The translations under genes and the position numbers were made by a program. Below the pieces are notes generated by a model. It searched no databases, was not told the DNA's origin, and saw only the letters and a program-made list of their open reading frames with translations. Shown piece by piece: positions 50,003 to 61,739 of a DNA stretch of 64,000 nt (within the stretch, counting starts at the first letter, position 1; the number at the start of each line of letters is the position of its first letter). The stretch spans positions 24,862,001 through 24,926,000 of the forward strand of contig OX579637.1 in NCBI GenBank assembly GCA_951230915.1. The letters run 5' to 3'. Source of the stretch: Antitrichia curtipendula. Lineage: Eukaryota; Streptophyta; Bryopsida; Hypnales; Leucodontaceae.

Positions 50003-53000
50003 GATTACCTACCCTCGGTAATCGGGCGAACACCGACCAGGTTCTATGCCTTTATCCACCTTTTAAATATAGGTGGGTGTTGTGAGCGCGGTCCACTGTG
50101 CCTTCCAAGCAATGGATCTTTTTGTGCTAACGTTTTCTGAGTGTCGTGGATGGCAGCGAATACTACTAGAATTGCATGGGTAACTAATAAGCTAGCTGTG
50201 ATGAGCAAATGTGATTGGTAATTCTTAACTCCCTACTGTCTATCCTATGTATAGGGTTGGCTGGGTAGTTGGCATCATTTCTAACGTCCCTAACTACGTG
50301 AGTGGAGAACCTTTACATTCCTTCCATGAGTGTTGAAGACTATTTTTGGAAGTTTGACACTTCTCTCGAAAGTTTCAACCCTACGGCTAACCCTAAGCTT
50401 AATCTTTTCCTCTAATTCCTAACTTTTAAATATAACTCTAGATTTTTACTCCTAAATTTAACTCTAGATTTTTACTCCTAAATTTAACTCCAAATTTTTA
50501 CTCCTAATATTTAACTCCAAATTTTTACTCTTAATATTTAACTCCAAATTTTTACTCCTAAATGTAACTCCAAATTTTTACTCTTAATATTTAACTCCAA
50601 ATTTTTACTCCTAAATTTTAATTCCAAATTTTTACTCCTAATATTTAGCTCTAAATTTTTACTCCTAAATTTTAATTCCCAATTTTTTACTCCTAAATTT
50701 AATTCTAAAGATTTGCTCCTAAATTTAATTCTAAATTTGTACTCCTACTTTTAACTCTAAATTTTTATCTTGACTTATCCTGGGTCACTATTCACTTGAA
50801 CAGGCTAATTAAGGAAAAATCAATGCTAATAAGGAGAAACACCAAGTTTTGATTCAAGGACTTACCTCGTCACTACCGGTGTCGGAAATGCGCTCGTCCA
50901 CATTCGCACGCCCATTTCCATACTTCATAGTGGTCCTTGGGTCGTGGGAATTTTTCCCCAAGTTTATCGCTTATGCTATAAAAATTGTGGATCCCGTGTG
51001 ATCTAACCTCTTTCTTTCCCTTCCTCCTTCTTTCCTTCTCCTTTTCTTTCCCTTTCTCTCTTTCTACACTAACACTATTCTACCTAAGCTTTGATGGGGT
51101 GTCTTACAACTATAGATTCAAACCCCAAGAAGTTTTAATGTCCCTCCTAACCTCTTACACAACCTTGTCTTCGTGTCATCCTAATCCTACCTCCTAATGG
51201 TCACTATGAATTCTCGAGATTTCCTTTCTAACACCTATTTAACTAAGCCTAGGGCACTATTTATCGTCTCTCTCCCCCTTCTCCTATTTAATTCTATGAC
51301 TCACTAACCTACCTCCATTGTGTGTAGGTGTGATTGTGGTGAGAGTTGAGAGTTGTTTGATGCAAATATGGAAGTGCGACTTATCCTTTCTTTCTCCTTC
51401 CCCCTATTCTCCTTCCTTTTGTGTTTGATTTTTTCCCTTGACTTCAACCCTTTAACCTCCAGCGATTTGCCCCCGACCCCCCTTGCGACCTGCCAGACCC
51501 CAGCGACTGCTTCCCGACTCCCCAGCGGCTGACCCCAACTCCCCAGGGACTCACCCTGACTCCCCAGCAACTGCTGGACCCCTAGCGACTTGTCCTGACC
51601 CCCTAGAAACTGAATCTATTTTTTGAGGTTCCTTAAAGGAACCCACCCAAGCAAATCTAAATCGGATTTTTGGTAAACTCTCTCCGGTTTTTGGTGTAGT
51701 TTCTTGTTTTACGGACGCCGGCTCACAAGGGGTGGGGTGACTCTTAAACTTGGACATAATCTCAGACGCTAAACTTTGGACTTTTCCGAGAACGTCTCAG
51801 ACTCTAGACTTTGGAACGAACGTACATAGGAGTTCAAAGCTTCGCAGTAGAATTGGTTTTAACACCAACTTTAGGACTTACAATACCCCTGCGTTCAAAG
51901 CTCCGCCGTCTAAGGCTTGTTTTTAACACGTACTTTAGAACTGGGACTGGTCACAAGTTCAAAGCTTTGCCGTTCTCCGGGGGGTGGGGCCCACTCACAA
52001 CCAACAACGGAAAAGACAACTCCGGTTAGGACTCAATACGGGGACACACATGCATACAAGGTCAATAATCACGGGTAAAATATCATATACTAAAGGCCCT
52101 CCAAAGCGGCATCGCCAAGGTACGGTGGGGGGTGACTTTAGGATTAGTACAAGGCATACGAAGTCACACAAGTATAGGAGAGACCCGTTCAATTCACAAC
52201 AAGGATACAAGGTTACACTAAAGATAGAAAGACTTTTGAATAACAACAAGAGTATACACAAACACACACAAAGTGTGTACAAGACAAGGTAGAAGGACCC
52301 CCAAGGACCTTCAAAGCTTGAAATATAACAACAAAAAGAGCCAAAAGTGCTCCAAAAACACCGTAGAGGTTTCTTGGCTAAAACGCCAAAAATCCCAACA
52401 TAAGTTGGACCCACGGACCCAAAATAAGAATTAGGGGTGTCCTTGAGAGAAAAATGGGGACGTTAAATAGGTTTCTAAGGCCCCACCTCCCCCTCAAGAG
52501 CTCTAAAGTAACCTTATCAACTTGGATTTTCATCCTCATCTTCAAAGATTTTCATCCTAATCCCTAAAAAACTACTTTTACCTATCTACGCTGGACTAAC
52601 CTCCTAACTTTTGGAGTCTTACTCAAATTGTCAAACGGATTGCGCCATTGCCTCCAGATCGCCGTGTTTAGTCCAAGACCCCCATAAACCCCGTACCAAG
52701 GACAAAAAACCAGCGTAGGCTAATTTAGTTTAAAAACTAAATCGTGGTAAAATCCTAGATATTGGGGGTCTCCTATTTTGAGAAATGTAAATAGCTTAGG
52801 TTCTCCGGTAGGTGTGAGGGAGTCGGAAAAGACCCTTGGTTGACTTCGTTTCGCCATCGTATGGTCCCGGGATGCTGGTCAACGTGGCGGGGACCCCGAT
52901 ACGCGATTAATTCTTGAGGAATCTCGCCGGTTCGGGTACTTGCTGCTATCGGAATGTTGCGAAACTTCACGGAGCGCATTATTAACATAAAACAAGCTAG

Positions 53001-53743
53001 TCTAATTTTTAGTGAGATTTTCTGGCAACCTGGGTCATTTTCATGAAATTCCCGTTGGAGGTTACTAGGGTTGACCACCCGCAAAAGGTTCTTCTGCAAG
53101 TTGGAAGATGACGGGATTTTTCACATGACCTCTCATGGGGTCACATGAAAGATGTGCAGGTGCGTTTCTGTACCTGGTACAATTGGTCAGTGGAGATGAA
53201 TTGGCCATCTCCTTGAGTTTATCGATGGTGCGGGAATCTTTTGCAGATAGAGGAATCTTGGCAAATCGATTTTGTGGTTGGATTCCTGGCATGGGATTTA
53301 CCCTAGGACACCATCCTTGGGCTGTAGATTCCTCTATGGGCCCGGTCTTGCATCAGTGGCTCCTACATGCTAACAATTGGGGTTTGGGGAATTTCTAAAC
53401 CTAACTCTAGGACCCAACCTAGTGGCCTCGTTGTGGATCCCTCGGACCGACTTAGCCATGAACTGCCACCTTCATGGTGGGATTTAGCCCTTTTGGGCCT
53501 ATGTGACTTGAACCCTACAAATCTAACCGTTTCGTTCTTTCTACCTATTTTTGGGCCCGGTTTGGTGGGATTCTAAGTCTAAACACAAATCTACACCAAA
53601 TACTATAATGGGTATGGTACAACCCTATTTTGGTTCTGCACTCTTTTTATGGCTTTTTGTATATTTTTCTTAACTTTAAATTGCAAAATTTCCAAAAAAA
53701 TATTTTTACGAGTGGATCCCAAGTGACAAACTGGGAGCTCACA
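49992..53743. mobile_element. LTR-retrotransposon-type insertion (3752 bp, TSD CCATA), no coding capacity seen
   Basis: The unit starts TGTGGGCGCAAG and ends GGGAGCTCACA. It is flanked by ccata on both sides (49987-49991 and 53744-53748). Removing it plus one ccata rejoins the transposase frame exactly (RDMV to KTDLHYAG). TG...CA ends with a 5-bp duplication are typical of LTR elements. I could not identify two matching LTRs by eye. A TATA-like gctataaaaattg lies at 50968-50980 on plus. No gag or pol motifs are visible, so it is non-autonomous or a decayed solo form. Confidence 0.75.
50421..50770. repeat. Short tandem repeats inside the LTR-type insertion
   Basis: About twelve copies of a 26-28-bp unit of the form atttttactcctaaatttaa plus ctcc/ctct, with small changes. 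A separate threefold repeat of about 70 bp (gttcaaagct...ttaacac) lies at 51832-51980. Confidence 0.8.
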
Positions 53744-55308
53744 CCATATCACGTTGTTCGTAGAACGCCTTCACCAACGGGATGCCTTTGTTCAAAGCCA
53801 AATAAAATGGCTCTTTGTTTAAAGCGAGGACGTGCTTCTCTAATTTCCTCATAATATGTAACACCTTGCCCATGCATGGTGTCTTCGCATCCAAATCACA
53901 AAGAGCATTGACAATTGGAGCTGTCATATCTTCAAAATTTTGACAACGATGCCAAAAATGCCCACTTAGAATGGTCTTCTTCACCTGTTCGGATACTAAA
54001 TGAGTTTTGAATTTTTGCGAGTGCTTTCTAGTATATTCCTCCCATTGCGGGTCCGTCACAGTTTGTTGCAATTGTGCTTTCTCCTTGAGCATACGTGCAA
54101 CCATGTTGTAATTCAAGGCAAATCTTGTTTCCACCGCCAACAACAAGTTGTACTATGTTGAATATTTTCGAAGTATCGCAAGCGGCATGTGCTTCTTCTT
54201 GAAGAATTTGACTATCTTCTGGGAATCTTTCACGACGTCATCAATCCATTGTTCGTTTGCCCAATCTTTTAGCAACAAATTCAAGGCATGCATCACGCAA
54301 CCTTGAAAAAAATGTGGGGATAGGTAGTAGATACCAAACTCCATGCTGCTGGATTTACAACCGCATTATCTGTACTCACCTGCATTACGTTTGCAGGGCC
54401 CAATTGTTCTATAAAACTCTCTAATGTAGAGGCCAAATATGGAGCATCTTTAGTTTTCCCAGTTGTATCCACCGATCCTAGGAATTGCTCACCCGCGGAT
54501 GACACAAGCATAGCATTTATCAATGGCTGATTCGAAACCGAGGTCCACCCATCAATAGACAATGTGGCTCCAAACTTCCTAATACTAGTTTCTGTCCGCT
54601 TACGGAGATTGACCTCTAAGTCTACCTTTGCTTGGTCAAGCAATTTATGACGTAGATCATGGTATGATGGTGGGCTATAAGGTTGGTGAAACTTCGCCGT
54701 TTTCTTCACTGCTTCTTTGAAGGCTGGATTTCGGGCTACAGCAAATGGTATGTTTGCCGCATAAAAGAAATTGGCCCACATTGCATTCAAAATGCGTTTA
54801 TTTGCTTCTTCGAATCCTCCTACTAGCCTACTCTGTCTTTGAGGCCTACTGCTTGATGTCCGCTAAGTTCCACGTCCACCTGATGCTTGTGTACTTGGAT
54901 TGCTTGGAAAGAACCACCAACATATTCCTCTGGTGCCGTGCATGAGTCTTCTTTGGTAGAGTTCACAGTGTCTCTCGCATTTGACATAGCACGAACAACC
55001 ATAGGCATAGGTGTGTCGTTGCCATTCACATTGTGTGGAGTACTTCTTTGTGGAATCATTCCATTGCAACGAACAAATAGACCTTGAACTTCAGATGTCA
55101 TTTGGGTACAAAGGCTGATTCCTTTGTCACGACTCCCTGATGTGCCTGCATATCCCAAATGACTAAACATACGGACCGGCTTCTTGGCAAATACCAATTT
55201 GCAAGCCTTGCATTGTACTTTTTCATTTGATAGGGTTTCGTACCAAGAAGACCAATCCTTGGTCATGGTGGCTGTTTTAGGCTCTGTGTATTGAAACCCT
55301 AAGTTCAA
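53744..55308 (-). pseudogene. hAT transposase, BED-like finger and DUF659 part
   Basis: Segment 55308-54823 carries a BED-like finger (VQCKACKLVF...MFSHLGYAGTSG) near residues 30-60; the start is at 55308 or the second ATG at 55266. After a one-base slip near 54830-54860, 54790-54293 holds the DUF659 core (NIPFAVARNPAF, GATLSIDGWTSVSNQPLINAM, MQVSTDNAVVNPAAW). A second slip falls in a run of seven A at about 54305. Then 54344-53744 gives GCVMHALNLLLKDW and continues to FYEQRDMV at the insertion. A TAG sits at 54153-54155. The D...D pattern of the RNase H-like fold is present. Needed for movement of the element, but now broken. Confidence 0.85.
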
Positions 55309-55489
55309 AACATAATGATAACAATTGGGTAAAATCGTTCAAATGTTTATGCACAAAGCCTTGGAAAACAAAGCCCCCCTTTCCACTGAACTATGCATTA
55401 CCAAGCAAGGGACACAAAAAATTGCAGCTCCTAGTCCTTGGAAATCTTAATGTTCAGTTTCTTAGGAGTGCTTGTAAATGTCAATTTCA

Positions 55490-55690
55490 GGACTCTTATA
55501 GTCTTTATCTGTTGATGACCATTGCATAGGGGGAAAATAAAATCCTCCCATAACGGTCAGGCGGACGGCGGACATGCGGTTGGTTCGTCAGAACAGCGGA
55601 TGGGCGGATCAGACGACAGAAAAGTGGACGGCCAGCGGACGAATTGACCGGCGGACGGAAAACCAAACAGCCGGACAGGTGGTTTTAACA
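55490..55690 (-). promoter_or_regulatory. CGTCCG array and TATA-like box upstream of the hAT transposase
   Basis: Array words (ggcggacggcgg, agcggacgaattg) fill 55555-55690. A minus-strand actataagag at about 55494-55503 lies 190 bases before the first ATG. Confidence 0.6.
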
Positions 55691-56021
55691 ATTTCAGTAA
55701 AATGTTTGAAGTGTGCAAACAGGCGGACAAGGCGAATAAAAATGTATGTACAAATGAAAAGGGGTGATTCGTAGGCACGGGGTTATAGAAAACAACATAA
55801 TAATAACATAAAATGATCTTGTACAAATGTACAATAGATATAATCTTTTGCAATAGGTACGCAAAAGAAACATATTTGACAAATAAATAAGGCAAAATTT
55901 ACCATGATGAAAAAACAAATCCAAACATATTTGTATTGCATAAATATTTATACATTAATTAAAAGCAACTCATGACATAGCATGAGTGTTGTGCATTACT
56001 AATATTGAATCCTCATGAGAT

Positions 56022-59000
56022 TCAAATAAGTACAAAACAAATTTCATTGGTTAACCCCCTAATACAAACACTATTTTGCATCATCGCTACCATATGCGGA
56101 AATATGAGAGGCACCCTCTTGTTTGTGGGAGACAAATTTACTTCCTGTGCCTTTAGCGCTCTCAAAGCCGAATAAATCTTTTCTATCATAGCATTTACCG
56201 CTTTGTCATCATCTCGAGGGGTCAACGAGATCGCTTGCCCTGTGCCATGTAGAAAAATCCTCCACGTCGTTATAATGTCGGTGATCCTCTTATCAAATGC
56301 ACTTGCCACCTCCACGAGTGCATGTTCTGTGCTTGATAGCCCATCTACATTAAAAGCAGCACAAACTTGCGCAGCTTCTTCCAATTTTGATAAGAATAGG
56401 GCCCTCCCTATTAAGCTGTGATTGTATGCTCCGTACTGCTCATTGAACTCTTGGGATGGTTGCACTTCTATGCAGATGCCATCTTCTCCTTTCCGCACTT
56501 CTTTTTCAGGAAACTGGAAGAACTTTTGATGTGAGATGCTCCAGTGTCCCCTCATGCTACGACAAAACAATTCTCGAGCCTCCAAGTCTTCAATACCCCT
56601 AGCCCACAACTCCACCTCTCTATTGCGCGTCATCTAGTCAAAGTCATCCAATTCGTCATTGTAGTTCTCACAAACATTATGCATGAGTTTTTTTGCATTC
56701 CAAATTAGAGGTCGCCCCCAATGAATGTAATTTTGGAATAGAAATGGCTTTTGGTCAAGTGGAAGGGTTCATCGATTGTGTTCGTGGCTAGGGGGCATGT
56801 TCTCCTCGTGCCCAACCATTTCGTAAAACCTAGGGCTCAAAGGAGAACGACACTTGGGACAAACTGTACAAACAAGGGATGATTTCACCATACACGTGAT
56901 ATGGTAAGTGTGGCGACATTGGCCCATGATTAAGGCGCCCTCTGGACCAAAATGATTTAGACAAAGGCTGCATTTACCCTCCAATAGTTCCGTATTTGAA
57001 CTTTCACCATGCACTACTATCTTGTCCGCCTCTTTGATGTGTACTATATGCGTGTTGTAAGGGACCCAACCTTCTTCTACTTCCAAGGTCCAATTGATGG
57101 ACTTTGACGCAATCTTCTGCGCGTCATTCAATCACTCAAACATTGCCGACATGTCCCCCCAATATGTGACGTCAATTGAACCCCTATGATGTACCTCAAA
57201 CATCCTTCTAATAGATAGGAGGTTGGAGGAAATGGCATTGCATTGCTCCTTGGACTTCATAGCTAATTTGAGAAGCCCCTTCATTGCTCGGGTTACTACA
57301 AACGGTTTGTCTTGTAGTTTTTGAACCCACGTCAACCAACGAGTGTCGGAACTGTTCTCTGGCAAGCATTTATCTAGCTCTACTACTCGCATCATTTTCT
57401 AATATTGTGCCTCCAAATAGACGTTTTGTTGAGTTACCGACTCTAGTTCATGCTTCACCTCTTAGAACTCGCGGCCTTTCGTTTGCATGGACGCGTCTTG
57501 GAATGTGGGAGGAGGATTATCCATGGCGGTTTCGGATATTACTTCCTTTTGGTTGTTTTCTTCAACCGCTTCTATACGCATGGCTCCGTTGATCTTTGGA
57601 AGAATACATCCCCCATCCTTGAAATTCTTTTGCTTGAGCACTACAATTTCGTACTTCAATTTCTCGATAAATTCCCTTTGAGAAACTAGAGTGTCATATC
57701 GGCGATCTTGTGTGTTCGCAAATCTTTCATAATTAGCGCACACTCTTTTGAATGCACCAATCAATTGCTTGTGCTCTTCTTTCAATTTCTTATGTTCTAC
57801 CTTCAAGGCCTTGTATTTCTCATTCTCTTCAGTCAAGATGTGCAGCTTGTGATTATTTTTGACCCGCTCCTCCAATAATGGTTTCATAGATGTGACGAAA
57901 TCCCAAAATGACAAGGCACCAAACACCAACTCGGGCCTGGATTTGGTGAATTCCTGAGCAACTTCCATAAGTTTGGAGGCAATGCTAGCTACAAATTTAG
58001 CTGTAATCGACAATCTTTTCGAGGTGACCACAAAATTGAGCCATTGATAACTATATTCGGCGAAGGGATTACTCGGATCGGCCTCATTTGCGATTTCACT
58101 TGAGCCCGCTTCATTTGCGGGGTTACTAGAGTAGGCCTCGTTTGTCTCGATTACTTGGTTTGGTTGAAGAGAGATGTCTTGTTGATGTGCCCTAAACAAA
58201 TAAGAAGCTTCCAACAAGCTTTCCAATTCACTCGCCATTGGCAAATGACAAAGATCCTCCAATTATGCCGTATTTTGAGTTGACAAATGCGGATAGCTCT
58301 TATCCAATGGGTTGTCATCAATGGACACATTTTGCGCCATGCCATCGAGTTGCTTTCCATTTTTTGGCAACATCTGCCCTTCAACTCTTGGCCTCGATAC
58401 GGGGCCCAATATGGGGCTTGATACGGGGCTCAATACCGGGCTCGGTGTGGTTGGCAAGTCTTGATTGCAAGGTACTTGTGTCATAAAATTTGTAGCATCG
58501 CTCTCTATGATATTATCAATTGATGCAATGGCCCTTGCCATTTGTTCGGGAAGAACCTCTTCCCGACGTTTTTGTGGTGCAGACGGGGCCACCGATTCTT
58601 CAAAAATAGGCTGCATGCTTGGAGCACCACTTTGTTCACCCACGGGTGTAAAATTGCGTGTGCATATCCAATCCGTCTGAGGAGTTAAAAACACCTCTCC
58701 GTCAACACCTTCCACCGTGGCATTTGACATTGTAGTTGGAATCTTCGTAGAATCCAAATGTACTCCAATATTTCCCCCCTCCATGATCTCTTTTTTATAT
58801 TGCAATAAACCATCTTTTTGTCGCTTCTGTGATTTTGGTGCCTCACTTGGAGTTGCCTTTGGAGCATACAAATCGGGAATATCTTTTTGCCCTTCTCTAA
58901 GCAAAAGTGGAGCCGCAGTTGTCATTGGATATGTGCTCCAGTCCACCTTCCGAGCCAATATGAGCTCAGCATACACCATAGAGGCCACGCTGTAGTTTAT

Positions 59001-59340
59001 AAGACCCTTACTCATTGATTTGTCCCCGAAAAGGGCCCGCCAAACCTCAAGTGATCAATGGACAAAATGTCCATCCTTGCAATTCGATGGCTTGCAACAG
59101 AAACCTCGTGTGTGAATAATGTGGACCTCACGAGGCCACAACTTGTTGATGTGATACATTTTCACATATTTTTTGCACATTTTGGAGGTCCAATAATTTT
59201 CTTCCTCCTTCTCCCATTTGCTCTCCGCCTTGATATTTGGATCATCTAAAATGTCAAAGTGAAGCCCTTTGATTTTGTCTTCTCGGGATTGCCACCTCTT
59301 GAAGTCATCGCTACAGTACCCTTGGTTGTACCTTCTGTTG
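56022..59340 (-). pseudogene. Zinc-finger / coiled-coil / RING-H2 protein gene of the hAT element
   Basis: A single minus frame of about 1,100 codons runs from 59340 to 56022 with no frame slip over 59270-56022. It has nonsense codons at 59055 (TGA), 58263 (TAA), 57462 (TAA), 57132 (TGA), 56769 (TGA) and 56634 (TAG). Order of parts: zinc-finger-like module shared with the 40897 gene (SKMCKKYVKM, HFVH, WRALFGDKS; 59200-58900), low-complexity Pro/Ser linker, coiled coil (EENEKYKALKVEHKKLKEEH; about 57820-57760), RING-H2 finger (CSLC-x14-C-R-H-x2-H-x2-C-x10-CPKC; about 56975-56845) and a C-terminal helical domain. RING-H2 proteins are usually ubiquitin ligases. The start may be the ATG at 59308 with a slip near 59270. 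Copy C separates the gene from its TATA box at 63014. Confidence 0.6.
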
Positions 59341-59997
59341 TGTGGGAACCCAGAATACCAAAATCTATTACTTTGTAATAGATTTAAGTTAAAGACAGCT
59401 TAATTCTATATTATTTTTTTTGTTTATAGGGTAGATTTACCCAATCTATGTGATTCATAGATTAGCAACCATAGTATCTCTTTAATGAGATAAAATGGTT
59501 AAGATAAATCTTTGTTATTTTTGTCTTAGACCGGAAACCGGAAACCAATGAGAAATCCTAAACAGGATTCCCAGGTATCCGGGTATAGCCAAACCAGTAT
59601 CGGAAAACCTAACCAGCGACCAACGAACACTACCGGAAGATGCGGAGGACCGTTGAACGGAAACACTTTCCGAGTAAGGAGGAGAACGGTCACTTTTAAC
59701 GGTAGGAAAAACCAGACGGGGAAACAAAGAATAAAAGTCCAGTTCAAACCCTAGTCATCGTCTCTTTCCTTTCCGGTGTAGTCTGTTTTCTGAGAGTGTT
59801 TCTTAGTGATTGAGGAGCTTATCTGAAGAGTGTTAAGTGTTTTGCGATTCCGGTTACTGGACGACGGAAGTCTGACTGCCATCTTCTTAGGCGAGGAGTA
59901 GTGGTGTGAGGGAGCTGTCTCAAGCAAGAGTGAGCCGTGAGTGACTGTCATTTTCTTGAGCAAAAATTTGACTACCTAGTTTAGATCTTGAAGCACC

Positions 59998-61733
59998 ATG
60001 GTGAAGGTTGAGGTTAGCGATGAACCACTCTCGGTTGCTCTTCGGTCAGTAACGCCAGGGTTACCTGCAAGCATGAAGGAGAGAGCACTTTTGAAGGAGG
60101 ATCTGATCCAGATCGGGTGTGAGGGTTTGATGAAGAAGCCCTGGAGTTTGAGGAACGAGGAGATGGTGTTGGAGTTGCTTGCGGACCAGTCAAGCGAGTG
60201 GCACTAGACGATTCGAGCTCTGCCAACCGGATGGACTTCCGAGGTGTGGGCAGAGGTGTACGAGTTTCCGACGGAAGGAAAAGGCATGGCGGCAAGGTCA
60301 GACATGTTTGCAAATGGTAAGTTCTGCATTCTGTCAACCCCAAGGACGGATTTGCAATAACGGACTGTTCGAACTTGAGGCATAGGAGAGTGTTAGAATT
60401 CTTAGTTCCGCTTTTGAATCCGGACAGACCAACCAGGGTCACAGTGACCTTGGCTAACACGATCTTTGGGACCTTGACCGGAGACCGGAAGATGTCATGG
60501 GGGTCAGTAATGAGAGATGTAGTGAATAGAATGGTAGCAGTAGTAGGTAAATCAAAGCCATCAGCTCTCTCTCCCTTCTTCTTCCATCTCTATGAGCATA
60601 ATGAACTACTGAGAGGAAAAGAGAATACCATGTATAAGAAAGCAGCGGTCATGATGTTGTATGAGATTAGTCCGGAACCAGAACAGGAAGTAGAAAAGGA
60701 AGCATCACGAGAGGAATCAGAACCGGAACTTGAGGTTGCCCGGAAGAGAGTAAAGAAGGAAATAGTAGAGGGAACCAGTAAGGATCCGGTATGGGCAAAG
60801 AAGGATGACCCTCTTGGGGTTGTCATTGAGGAGTTGAAAGGCATCCGGGATCAAGTGATGAGGGATAGAGAGATGACCCAGAAGTTAGAGGACCGGATAG
60901 CTAGCCTAACCGGTCAGGTTAAGAATCTCGAGGAGAAGTTAGGGAAGAAGGCGGAAGATGACAGTAGGAGAGTCTCAGTTGAATCCGCGGATACCTTTAA
61001 GCGGATCCGGAATTTCCTAGGACATCCGGGTAATATGGTTAATAAGGCCAATCTCTTTGATGCCGGAGTATTGAAAGAGGGATCTCAGATAGGACCCAAG
61101 ATTGTATCAGTCTTGGTAGATTATCATGAGAAGATGGAGAAAACTCTCTTTGAGTTACGGGAAGTTATGTCAGAATCCGGTTACAAGCTGGAGAAATTGG
61201 TACCGGGTAAGTCACATACCTCACCAAGTTCTGCTGACCGGAAGAGGAAAGGAGGAATGGAGGAGAAGACTGCGCCGAGCAGCTGATCAAAGTTGCGGAC
61301 ACCATCAGAGATCGGAAAAGGGTTTTCACTTGGATCCCAAATCCTCAGTCCAAGTCAGAAACCGGAAGGAGGAACCCCATAGCGCGTACCATCCGGGTTG
61401 TCTCCCAAAGGAACTTCGGCAAAGCGTAAGTCTACTCCAAAGAAAGGTCGGGAGCCATCTCCACCTATTGACGTATATTCAGAGGAGGATGAGTCTCCGG
61501 AGACCACTGAGAAGGAGGTCAGTGAGTCCGACTCAAGCGATGAGTCTGGACATGAAGAAGAGGACTCGAAATCGGAACCGAAACCTACACCAGGGAAAGG
61601 TAAAGGAAAGGGACCGACCCCTTCCAAGGGTAAGGTGCCACGTGGTCCTAAGCCCTCAGCAAGTCGACAGCAGCTAGCAAAAAAGGGCACCACGAAGGCC
61701 ACACCAACGCCATCCAAGCGGCTGAAGAAGTAG
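59998..61733 (+). pseudogene. Acidic coiled-coil family protein, copy C
   Basis: The ATG at 59998 opens MVKVEVSDEPLS. The conserved N-terminal domain follows (DLIQIGCEGLMKKPW, EVWAEVYEF), interrupted by TAG at 60205 and by an indel near 60325. From 60375 the frame is open to 61286 (RVTVTLANTIFGTL, KMSWGSV, acidic stretch, coiled coil around 60890-60960 with GQVKNLEEKLG). After TGA at 61284 and a further TAG near 61378 it continues in the same frame through a Ser/Lys/Pro-rich tail to 61733. This copy retains the Trp that copy A has lost and is the only copy in which the C-terminal tail can be read in full. Confidence 0.7.
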
Positions 61734-61739
61734 GAAAAG

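Noticed and set aside
50985..51200. Plus ORF downstream of the TATA-like site in the LTR-type insertion
   Set aside because: The product is Phe/Ser/Leu-rich from a pyrimidine tract and shows no gag motif.
703..59057. Stop-codon recoding or RNA editing as the reason for in-frame stops
   Set aside because: Stops use all three codons, occur in unrelated elements, coexist with frame slips in several genes, and other copies keep the sense codon. Decay is simpler.
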